Assembly: GCF_035582795.1 (NCBI RefSeq)
Contig: NC_134368.1
Location: 27,896,001-27,960,000 of the forward strand
Source: Mycteria americana
Taxonomy: Eukaryota > Chordata > Aves > Ciconiiformes > Ciconiidae
Length of the DNA stretch: 64,000 nucleotides
Direction: 5' to 3'
Both the position numbers and the translations under genes were made by a program. Below the pieces are notes generated by a model. That model had not been told where the DNA came from. It saw nothing but the letters and a program-made list of their open reading frames with translations, and ran no database searches. Shown here in pieces: positions 44,301 through 56,300 of the stretch; within the stretch, counting starts at the first letter, position 1; the number at the start of each line of letters is the position of its first letter.

Positions 44301-47300
44301 GCTTGCTCATCTCATGAGTATTGATCCTTAGCCAGGCAACTCTTCGGGGGGAGAGTTAAAAGCAGGCAGCTACCACTTTGTTTAGAAAATTAGCTTTAGG
44401 TACAGTCCTTGCTGCCCAATTTAGCAAAGATTTGGTCTCAGGTGGATCCCCTTCCTGATAATGGGAAGCTGGTTAAGTACTTACTCAATAAACTTTGCAG
44501 AGAAGGGGCTTGGCCTGCTTTTCTCCCTCCTTGTCTCTGCTCTCCTGAGAAAAGGTTGGGTAACTGGGGAACAAGATGACAAAACGTTCACTTTCAGAGA
44601 CACGTCTGCAGTGAAAATCAGAAGTGGTTGTGGACACTGGAAGTGAGCAGATGACCACCGCTTGGCTGGAAAAAAAAAAAGAAAAGGTGCCAGAAAAATA
44701 CATCTCCTGTAAAGGCAAACAGGACTCCTATATACCTCTAAAAGCCTCCGGTAGGAATGTAATTTCATCTGAATTCCCTGATAAGGGGAAATGACTAAAC
44801 TGGAAGCCGCTCAAGTTTTGCAGGCAGTAAGAGCCCAAAACAGAGATAGAAAGTACGGGGTGGGCTGTGACTCTTCTCACGGTGTGGCGTGGGGATGGCG
44901 TTTTGGGGGGGAGCGGGGTCTGTTTCCTTGTTCATCTTTGTTGTAAAATGTAGCAGGAGTTAAACATGCAAGAGGGATGCTTACCCCTCTGCAAGGCTAT
45001 AGCTGCTGCTCTGTAGACCTTACTGAATACTGAGTACCCCATGCTCTGCAGGAGTAGCTATTGGAGCTCTCCTCCCCAAAGCCCACGGGTTTTTAAGCCA
45101 TTTAGGAAAGAAAAAAAATCCATTACTTAAGCAATCTTATGAGTCACAGTTAACTCATCCGTAGAGTCCATCTGCTTCACCGCACGTGATGCGCTGCAAA
45201 TTCTCTTAGCTAATGCCATATCCGTAGTTCACAGATGCATTTTTCCTCAGCAGGTAACCTGCTGCTTAAAATATGCTGAAGCCAGTCGCATAGGTCTAGA
45301 AACCAAACCAAAATTAACAGAAATGCAAATCTTTCCTTGAAATAACAGAATTTATCAAACAGAAAGGAGAAAACAAGATTTTTAAAATTCCTGTTGTCTA
45401 TCACCTCTGATTACAGACAACAAACTACTCCAATGACAAGCATACAAAGAGACGTGCCATCCACGTCTCTGCAAACTACCTGGTAGCTTCCTGTGTTGGG
45501 TGTCAGAGCAGAGCGTTAGGGCTTGAGCGGCAGAAAACATCTCAGATGGTTGGGTCAAACCTTTCCTTCCAAAAAGGTAAGCACCACTATCAGATAGCAA
45601 ATGATGCTTATTCTGTAACACATGACGCGGCTCTTCAAAGTAATCTTTTGCCTAGTCTCGGGTTTGCGGGAGCTCACTAAAACATACTTTCCATACAATA
45701 CACCTGGCACGCTTCTTGTGGATGGGCGAAGAGGATCTCTGGCAATATTGTACCTCAAGCGTGTGACGCCCTGTGGGAAACCCTGTTGCTCGCCGCAGTA
45801 TACTCGGACTTTGAGACTCTCCTAGAGAATTTTGCATGACCCTAAACATAGTTACTTACTTCTGATGTTTGCATACCTTCTGCAAAGACTGGTTCCATTA
45901 GTTTTTCAGCAGTTTAAAGAGCTTGCAAAAAAAAAATCATAAAAATAACCAAACTATGTTTTCAGGGCATGCACAAATACGCATTACTGGACAACAGGAT
46001 GACCATTAAGCCTGTATTCCCAGAAACAAAATCACCAATGCAACAGATATGAGCCAGTCATGCTATATAGGTTCAACAGCGTAAACTAGGAAGGTCAATG
46101 TTTTCTGCAAATGAGAAAATTTCCTGTATTGGATCTTAACTGAGAGAGTACTAAAATATGTCTTGGGAGAGGACTTTCACAACAGAATAAAATCATGTGC
46201 TTGTACCTGGCAGCTGAGGATGGGATGTCACGCCCCAGCATGGCATGACACTTACTGTTGCTGTGTCTCAAAGCATCCTCAATCACTTAAAAGACCTATA
46301 TTGATATAAGTATGAAACTTTATGGAATATATACTTGGAAGGACCCCTCTCAGGTGCTAATGGGGATAAAAAGGCTACAAACATATTAGGAAGGTCTCAG
46401 AAACAGAGTCATCAAATCTTTTTTAGCTCAGAAAATGAATAGGACGTACCAGACAAATGAGCTGCTTCTGAAACAACTTCTGTGTTAATGGTAATGCCAG
46501 AACTGCTGTTCCAGGGACCTGGGCTCGGGTGCTTGCGATGGATATCCCCTCTTCTCTGTGGCCAAGTGTTCCTTGGTTGCCTTTGGAGTGGTTCATAAAA
46601 CACTGTGCAAAGTGCACAAGTCCAAGGGGGAGGCATTGCACTAATCCTCCTGTTTCTCAATATGTCCCTATCACTCAGATTGGAGGTGTCACCTCCCAAT
46701 GAACTTTCCTGGGACCACGTCTGAACATTGCCATGTGAGAACAAAGTGGTTATTTTTCCAAAGGATATTAAATGTAAGGAGGGTTTTTTAGTCTAATTAC
46801 AAACTTTTCTTAGGAAAAATGAATTCTGGTGAGTGATTTGGCATCTGTATGGTCTATTAACTAATACTAATGTATTGAAGTAGACTAAATTCCAGCATGA
46901 GCTTTCTATGTTGGACTTTGTGCTACTATTCAAGCCTTATTTGAAAGCTTTTCCTGACTGACACATGATGATAACACTCAGCTCATCACCAACCAGAGGG
47001 TGCAAGTGAGCTCTCTGAACTGTTTCCTGAACTGACATTTTGGAGGATTTTTAGAAAACATTTGGATTGGTTCATATGTGACAGAGCTTTTTGGTGCCCT
47101 TCCTGGTTCCCTGGGTTTATATTGGAACCACTCTTGGGCAGAGGGCAAGGCGTGCCCGTCTCCCGGGGAGCGGGAGGCACTGCTTGCGGAGCGCTGGTGG
47201 GGGAGAGCCTCGCGCTGAAGCTGCAGATGACTCCTGCAAACCCTCTTCACCCAGCCACGTCCCAGTTAGGCTTTAGGTAAGGTAAGTGTGAAGAGAGCAG

Positions 47301-49000
47301 TGTTAGATAGAGCTGTGAAATGCGTTCTGCCTTCGTGTTCTAAGTACTCACAGGTCTTAGGCTGAGTTTAAAACATAAGCATAAAAGGACAGCACGCTAC
47401 ATAAAGAAGCCAGTTAGCACGTATCTTACCAGTAGTCCTACATGTATTTTGTATTTCGTTATTAGTTTGGAAAAGGTAGGACGACATTGAAAAGGGAACG
47501 ATGACAAAATGTGCTGCTAACTGATATAATTAGAAGCCTGTTCCAATGGACCAAAGCTGAATTTCGAAATTAATTTGCAGCCTCACAAAACCACTTTGGA
47601 ACACTTATCTTGGGATGCAACCTATGTGTCTAACATGCATACACCTGCTGACGGCAAAGCTGGGAGGTGGTGGCGGAGGCAAATCAGCCAGTCCCAACTC
47701 TCATCCATTTGCCTCAGCCAAAGCCGTTATCTCTCAGAGCATTTGTTACGGATACACATGGGCACACAACAGTTGAAAAGCCATTACTTCTTTTAAAGGT
47801 AGTGGATAATGTGCTTTTGCCCACAGCGATGTGAAAATACATGGGAAGGTTTTGCTGCAGAATCTGCTCTATTCACCTTGCAGAAAAGCAGCTGCATTTT
47901 TCAAATCTTTTTGTAGGAATAGAGGTCTTTATTTCTTGCAAACCTTTGCTGGTAGCTTGCTTCTTATACTTCTCCTGGAACTGTTGACTAGTATTTTTAT
48001 ATCCTTCTGTGCTTAGCAAATAGTCAATTTTAAGGGTTTTTTTCTCTGAGTAATGTAAAAGAATATTTCACTTGACTGGATGATACAGTCCAGTATAAGT
48101 GCACGTGGTTTGATAACCAAAACTAGAAGTAACTTTCAACAAAAATTGTGACAGCTGACTTTTTTGCCTGCGGTGGCAAAGCCCATCTACCACAATGTTC
48201 TGCAATATTGGGGCCAGGCGTGTCCCCGACTGGTAACAACACACAGAGGCTTTCCCTAAGTGAATCAAAATTGTCACAGCTAACCGATGCCTTCGCTGCG
48301 CCGTGTTTTACACAGAAGAGGACGGTGCTTGTAGTTTCATTTGCAAGGCTTGCCTCATTAAATTGCCTTTGCAGATGACGGACTTCTGAGAAACCTTTGG
48401 GTAAACCAAAGACCGAGGAGCTCAGGTGGCTGCACCGGCTTTGCAGTGATTGACTTCACTGTGTGGCGTGAAAGGGAAGGAGAAAGCTTTTGACTTGCAC
48501 AAGCTGCAAGTCTTCCATGTAGTTGGGTTTATATCTGGGAAAAACAGCCTGGGTGACTATGTACAGTGACATTTACAGCTATTGCATTTCTTTATATACT
48601 GTTTGAATTTATGTAGGTGCTACATTAGCTTCAAAGCTGTATTTTTTTTCACATGGGGCTGTGTATTAAGTAGACAAAATAATTGAGCGAGGTATAGATG
48701 CAGATAAACAGTTTATGATGGAATATTATCACTCGGTACTTGGCTTTCTCAGTATCTGTCTTCATCCTGAATGGTTAAAATCTGCTTACAGCATGAATAC
48801 AATTAAACTCATGAATACATTTCTCTTCGCTGCTTCAAGGCTTTTCAAGCAGCCTCTATACCTGAAGCAGCATGTGGCTATTTTCACATACTTCCAGTTG
48901 ACAGCAACTCTCATGCATTGTTAACCAGGCAGCTGAAGGCTTACACTGTACTGAGTAAGCTTTGATGTAAAAAGTAGTCAACTTTAGCTCTTACCAGCTA
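44301..49000. other. Intergenic, nothing recognised
   Basis: Mixed-composition sequence without transposon ends, RNA genes or coding exons that I can recognise. A GC-rich spot at 47150-47220 coincides with short open frames on both strands. Confidence 0.5.
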
Positions 49001-49600
49001 TAGGCTGGTAAGGTAAAATGAAGAACACGAATAAATTGTCAGATGCAGAAGAGCTGTGACGAGTAACGTCCAGGAAGTGCGTGCCTATGATGGAAAAAGG
49101 ACTTCAGCAAGGAGCAAGCTCTCGAAGGGTAAATGGTGGAGTTGCAGCACTCCTCCCCTCTTGTTCTCGACCTAGGACATAGCCGGTTTCTCAGCCTTGT
49201 CCTGCACCGAAAGAATAAAATCCAGCTGTGCTCCCATGGCACATCCCAGCTGGCCAGGAGCCGCGTTCGGGCAGAGCCCGCTCTGCCCAGCCGCCCAGCC
49301 CGGCTCAGGGCCACCGCCCCGCTCTCTGCTGTGGGTTGCTGTCACCCTCTGCTGCGGACGGTTTCCTTTTTTCCCTCAGATGCCAGGGATTCTGCTTTTT
49401 AGCCAGAAATTCTTCTCTGTTGGTCAATATAGCCTTTTTCAGCTGCTTGCTGTCTATTTGCAGTCAGAAAGAAGGGCTGTAAATAAACATCGTCGCTGCC
49501 GGATAGGCTTTGGAAAGGTGCATGCAAACAGGGCAGACAGTGCCTGCGGTGGGGACTCTGGCAGCGACAGGTAAATAGTAAGATGGTTGAAGCAGCCCAA
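49001..49600. other. Intergenic GC-rich patch with a 9-bp hairpin
   Basis: GC-rich at 49240-49330. A near-perfect hairpin, GGGCAGAGC and GCTCTGCCC separated by CC, lies at 49269-49288. The 125-codon open frame here follows composition and has no recognisable domain. Confidence 0.5.
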
Positions 49601-52600
49601 GTGGGGCAAAGCTATGCGCATGCTGCACTGAGAATGTTTATTAAATCTTTGTGGCTAGTGAGGCAAATGTAAGAAGACATATTTCTCCACAGGCTGCCAT
49701 GGTACTTTTCATCATGGAAAGGAAATAAATTCTACAATATCATTTTATTTGTTTGCAGTTTTAAGGCAAGATGTCGCTCTTTTGACAGTACTGAGCTGCA
49801 GCTTGAATACAAATACCAGTTACTTCCTTTGTGTTGCAATAATATAAAGTAATTTGGACAAGACTTCGAATCATTTTTAATACCACAAAACCTGAGCATC
49901 CAACATCAGGGACTTGGAAACAGCTGGATTTTCAAGGATACCTGTTTGCAGTCGCCAGATAATCAGACATCTTTAGTATCCTTCAAGTCAGGTACCCAGA
50001 GCCACTGGTCCTGTATAAAAGCATAGGTACCTAGACTTGGATTTTCAGGTTTTCAACTATTTTCAGTTTTTCAACTATATTTCAAGTAGCACAAGCAGAA
50101 AAGGCGGACTGGAGTCAGTGGGGTACTTCTTGGACTGCACACTTAATCACTGGTGCTTACAGAGCCCGTCATCACCAGAAAACGGTAAAGCACTTTGCAG
50201 TCGGAGTCAAATGAGATTTAAAAACACCGCTGTGAGGCAGAAAAATATTATTATATATCTATTTCCAAATGGATAAATGGCACACAGAAACTAATTTGTC
50301 CAGAGAAAGAATGTCTTCACTAGTGAATTTAATTTAGGCTACAACCTGGCAATAAAGATGCTAGAAACTCAGTATAGATAACAAAAAACCAAACAAAGTC
50401 AACAAAAAACCCAACAACAAAAGCATGCATTTAACAGTTACTGTGACTCTGGCATAGTGACTGCGGGGCTCAGAAGGACCTGGCTACCCAGGTACTGCAG
50501 TAACAGTCACCAGAGCAAGCAGCCCATCAGGAGTGGAGTCAGGTTGTCTAGAAAGGCGGCCGGTGAAGCGGCAGCGTGCTTTGCGCTGCCTCAGCCAGAC
50601 GACCAGGAGCGGCCGGCTGGGCTGAGGCCAGGTCCAGCATCTCCGTGCAGACCGCAGTTATTTAGCGTGCAGACCTGTTGCGTTAGCAGATCATTTCCTA
50701 TGCTTGGAGCTGAGTGAGGCAAGCTGAATCCTTCCGGTTAAATGCCCTTTTGAGAGGAAAACATGGCAAAAGGTGTCCCCTTTCTGGAAGAAAGGAGATT
50801 TAAAAACTGTAAGCAAAATGTTTTCAAGAGTGATGCCTGCTGCAGTGAGGCAGGCACGTGTGGTTTATTTCTCTGGTCTCCTCCACAGCCTGGGCTTCTT
50901 AGCTAGGTGATGTTAGCTTGGCTTCCCATGTCTCACCTATGGAGAAGGAGAGCTGGAAACATCCACACTGCTGTTCCCACAGCAGCCGTTGTATCTTCTG
51001 CCTGGAGAATTACAGACATTTTATCTTAGTAAAATAAATGTAAAAAAAAATCTATTTACTGGGAGGAGAGGTGAAGAAAAGATTTTTCACTAAGTTTTGA
51101 TGCCAAATCATCTCCTCCAGTTAATCATACAATTCCTCAAACGAATGGTCTGCATGCTGCTTATCCTTTGGAGGTGGTTACGCTACGTAACGTGCCTGTC
51201 GGGACGCTGGGATAAGCCAGGATATGCTCCTTCAGGACAAGCCACGTGCACGTACACAGAGAAGATACCTACCCCTGCCAAGAGCAGGCAGCAGCCCAGA
51301 GGACTGCCTCCGAGAGCAGGTGTTTGTGGTCATCTGTTATTCTTCATGCCTGTTCTGCAGGGCTTCGTGATGTGAAGTGCCACCTCATGTACTCCGCACA
51401 TGACAAAAACCTGATTTCCCAGGGAAACGATGGCCCACACAAGGTTGGGGCTGGCCTGTAGCTGAAACAAATGGTCCTGCTGGCTCAGCAGTGACCTCGA
51501 GTGCCCAGAAAGCAGCCTGACCGAACTGCTGGTGAGAAGAAGCCCAAAGCTAGGTTGGGCTGGAAGGAGAACGCGGAGCCTAAAAGCTTTCTGCATTAAC
51601 TGTTAGACCAGCTCAACTAAAACAAATATTATAAAAATAAACTGCATACATGCTACCTGTATTCTGCACCAAGAGCTGAATGTATGTTGCAAAAAAAAAA
51701 AATCCACTATTTCCTTTGGAGTGTGGCAGACGTTGCACGACTATTTTCTGGACTGAGCTTATTGACGGATGAGGATATTAAATGGTTAAAAGGATTCTTT
51801 CATCTCAGTGAGTCCTCCACTAGAAGAAAATAAACAAACAAGGAAAAACTGCCCAGATTGTGCTCCTACTTCGAGTCATGACAAGTGTTGTGACGGTGAC
51901 TGCTGCCACCCAGCTAAAGGACTGAAGCTCTTTGTAAATCAAATTTCAAGTAAAGAGATTGGTTTGCGAAACCTCCTCGGCGTGGAGTCACAAGCTGTCA
52001 GAGTGTATTAGCATTATGATACTGGAGTAAAAAGCAAAACAAATTAAGATGTTTAACAGCTGAAATCTGAAACAGAATTGTGTTTAATGCTGAAAATCTT
52101 GTTAACATATTTTCAGGCTTCCCTTTCCCCAGATATTAAATCTCTGTGTGTTTGCAAGCATCTTTTTATCACACATAGAAACCTACTGCGGGAGAATAAG
52201 AACTATACACGACATATGGTAAGGAAGGGTATTTCACCCTGAATGCAAAAGTCTGTTCAGCGTTGCCGCAGCGTACAGCGGCACACGGGAAAATTTGAAG
52301 GACCAGGGACAAGCGCAGCTGGAATTCCCCGTGTGTCCGTGGTGACAGAAAGCATCGCATCAACAGCAACGGGCCCAGCCTGAGGATTACACATGTTCTA
52401 GCATTTAATGTGAGGGGTAATTTGAACTCCCAAACTGGTTTTTCTTTCATATTGGCTCCCACAATGAAAGAACCATTAAGGGTTTTAGCCGTCTTCCAAG
52501 ACTCTGCTTCCAGCAGAAAATTGGCTCCTTCTCCTTGGACACAAGACCAATTTTTAATTGAATTTTGAGAGATGATGGATGTTGTACTTTATTCCAAGTC

Positions 52601-55600
52601 TATATGCTAAATTAACAAGGCTGTCTGCTTAGTTTCCTCTTTTGAAACCACATTGAGATGAGTTTCTGCTAATTCTCTTACACAGGGCATTAGACATGTG
52701 AACCAAGTCCTTATTCAGGAGTCGAAATAATAGACATTTTTGCCAAGGTTATTACGTTGGATAAAAAATTGGAGCTGTGAGGCAGCAACAATAGTTTGCT
52801 TTCCGAAAAAGACTTACCAGCTGAATTATTTCAAATGAAATAAAACTAAAGGTATCATGTATTTTCACTGAAGTCTTTAAAAATTACTAGTTAACACTTA
52901 AAAAATCTATCTTGGAGCAGGGATCATTCCATTAATTCTGCACATTTAGCATTTGTTTTTTCCGCACGCTCCCTCCAGTCACTTCACAGATAACAGAAAG
53001 TCCCTCAGGAGTACACGACTCTAGAATATATTTAGCCTGAACTAGGTTTATTTATCCAGCTTTTTACATGTTAACAGATGCCATTGATAAGTTAAACATT
53101 CGTTATTGTGAAACACAGAAAAAAAATGCCATAAAAGTAAATGGTTTTCTTAACTCTGGCCACCACAGTAATATTTACGTAGGACTGTACGTGAAGAAGA
53201 CGCCTCACAGAGGTAAAGCCATTGGGAAGACAATTTAGAGTGAAATTTTGCACTGAACATAGAAAACGTGAAAGCAAAATTCTGACCAACGTGGGCAAAC
53301 CCAGGAACCAGCTCTATTAAGTGTCTGTATAGCTGTCTACCTGTAGAAGCTGGGCTGTTTCTTGAAAATATTGGGGTAGACAAAAAGGAGACCACCTTCA
53401 TCCAGGACGATGGACGGCATTGCTTGAAGAGGAATGAGCCTGCAGCTAGGAACGCCTTTGCGTGTATGCTTATTCTTTCCAAATGGGAACATTTAAAAGC
53501 AATCGTGTGTGTAATTTTCAAGTGGCTCAGGATAGCAATAAACAGTCTTAATGGTTTCCTTTTGGCAGCACAGGCCTCGCTGACTTTCATATGTCGCAAG
53601 GAGCTTTTCAGATGGCTTGAACAAACTGGCCATGTGGATTGGGGTTTCCACTTAATTTATCACAAAATTGTGGTTTTCCACTGGAAAACAAAAACCAATG
53701 TGCAAATACAGCTGCCAGTGTCTTCATCGAGAGGAGGTCAAAAACAGAGATGGGGTTTCTCAACTAATAAAAGCAACAGACTGAAAGAGTGTGGTTTAAA
53801 TAGCTGAGTAATTTAAACATGGGATGAATAGAATAATATCACACATTCAGCATAACTGAATAATGGCCTTCCCACAGGTGACACAGTGTGGAAAAGCACG
53901 TTCAGGTCTTTATCCAGATGTGATTATGCTTCCAAATGGTAGCCTATTAAATAAAATAGTAATAAAATGCCAATTCTGCCCCATAACCCTGTATTTCAAA
54001 TATATTTCAGTCCTAACCTGCGTCACATACCAGTCTCATCCTAGCCCTCCCTTGCATGGAGACTGCCAAAGATTTTCTTTTCCCCGTTGTTAATGTTCTG
54101 TGCTACAACAGAATGACTCAGGAGCAGCTTTAATTATGGCTGTAGCCTGAATGATCCTGCAGAGCGTATCATTAGATCCTGGGAGAAGCTAATGGCTTAT
54201 CTGTTTTGTATAATTGTTCAAATCTTCTTTTCCATCAGTTTTCCATCAGTGACATCTCATTTGTTTGGGTTGTATGCTGGTGAAACAGCTAGACAGCCCA
54301 GGACTCCTATTACCAAAAAAAATTTAAAATTACACTGTGGCAACCAAATAAGGAAGTTTTTGAAGCGGTTTCTTTAGAACAACGAACTGGTGTGGGTTTT
54401 TAAGCGCTGTATCCTCACGGAGCTGCACTGATTAGCAGTAGCTGATACTTTTTTATAACTATTCTTTGTCTAACTCAATGACACAAGTGAGTAAGCGATT
54501 TGACCTCCTGACATAACAACATAGAACACTTATTTCTCAACTCTCTTGCAGGCAGCCACTGAAAGTAAGTAATAATTTTAGTATCTTTATTCAACAGCCA
54601 GCAGTGCGGTTAATACCGAGTTTGTTGAACTCACAAGTCCCAGTTTAATGATGCTAAACAGACAAATAGAAGCGCCTCCACTAAAAGCAAGTTTTTCTTT
54701 CACAGCTCCTTGAAGTGCGAGGCGGTGGCTCTGCCAGCAGCGCAGGGTTGTCAGCATCGATGGGGACACCCGGGCTTTTTGAGACCTGTCATCGCAGCCC
54801 TTCAACCTGTGCGGCAGAGTGGAAAGGGAAGGTGCACGTGCTCGCAGCAAAGAGAACTGAGCGGCTTTCGGGAGGCAAAATTGTTTGGGGATAATTCATA
54901 ACCTCAGTCAGCGAACAAGTGACATGTAAAAGTGGACTTGGTGCACCCCAGTGGGTTGGGCATCCCCTGGAGCCTCACGGCCATTTCTGGGTGGATGGAA
55001 ACGGTGGCTGCTGTGAGAGAAGAAGTAGTTATCAGGGAGGGGAATAAATTGCATTTCTAGGGTACCTGTCCCTGAGAAAAGTTCAGAGGGCACATGTCTC
55101 AGCTTTTACCTCTGTGCAGCAAAATGTGGGAGGCATATCAGGATGAGGTGGGGAAAGATGACTCCCCCTCGGACAACAGGATGCTCGCAGCTGAAAGCCA
55201 TGCTCTTTTCTGCCTGAAACTTGCCCTGCTGAGGGAGCCTAAGGTCTGTGCCACCCTCTGATATCCTTCTCAGAAAACACATCCCTTGTGGCTAATTTAT
55301 CACTGGGAGGAAAAGGAGACCACACAATCCAAACTGTCCAGGGGAATGCGACAGAAATACACAGATGAGCTTTTTGAGCCCCTGGCTTTGGTTCGGTTGG
55401 TCTTTAATCCTCATATACTGGCAATACTGGGGCGTATTGCCATTTCGGGGTATCTACCCCCAGAGCTTAACAGATTTTTCTTCTTCTTTAAAATTATATA
55501 CTAAGGTGATTTACCCACTAGAGCTATTTTCATTCCTTTATGGGAGCGGCAAGGTCAACACAGCGCTCCTCTTGTCTTTCTGTAACTCTGCTCAAGAAGA

Positions 55601-55640
55601 CGCTTCAACTGTACCAACAGTTTTCATGTAGACAAGCCTG
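49601..55640. other. Intergenic, nothing recognised; possible non-coding elements
   Basis: There is no gene that I can support. A stretch at 54100-54200 (GCAGCTTTAATTATGGCTG, with nearby CATTAG and TAATGG cores) has the look of developmental non-coding sequence, which is a guess. A tandem TTTTCCATCAG pair lies near 54230-54250. Confidence 0.45.
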
Positions 55641-56300
55641 AGAGTGAAGGAGCAGTGACCTCAGCACTGGCAGGGAATTAGCTCTATAATCTAATAGGGT
55701 TTCTTTTTCCATTTCTAAATAATGGGATTGTATTAGACCAAACTGTAGTCTCGTCGTAATGATAATTTATTGTATAGCATATCTGAATTTTGCCTTTTAT
55801 AAATCATTGAGAATTACAATACACAGTTATATAATTGAATCTTCTCTTGTAGCGTTAATATTTTTCATTGTTTAGAGAAACCCCTTTTTGTTCAGAACTC
55901 TCATGTAACTGGGTTTAGAAATTATGGGGGGGTTAATATGCCTATTTTTAAGTGATTAAATATTTTCATTTTTTATTACTTTTAAATATTTTGTAAAAAA
56001 TTCTTTTAAAGTAAAAGACTTTAAGAGTATTTTATGCTTATGAGATTTTGTACAAATGATTCTGGACAATTTTAAAGCCAAATCTGCCCATAAACTTATA
56101 TATATATCCCAAAATCTCAACAACAAAAAAATTTCACAATCTTTGAAAGGAAATAATTACGGATAAATTCCCACACTGACATTTAAATGTATTAGTGGTA
56201 TGCACCAGTGAAAATATTGATCAATTAAAGTATCAGTAATAATAGGAAAAATTAATCACTTTTGAAGATGTATTTGACTTCAGCTGTGGAAGTACTTTGG
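55641..56300. other. AT-rich intergenic block
   Basis: The block is strongly AT-rich with many TAAT/ATTA cores (for example TAATGATAATTTATTG near 55758). It could be an enhancer-type conserved element near PHOX2B or simply AT-rich spacer; one sequence cannot decide. Confidence 0.4.

Noticed and set aside
51808..52011. Cysteine-rich 67-codon open frame (CPDC, CCDGDCC)
   Set aside because: Isolated, not bounded by splice sites, no recognisable family; likely chance.
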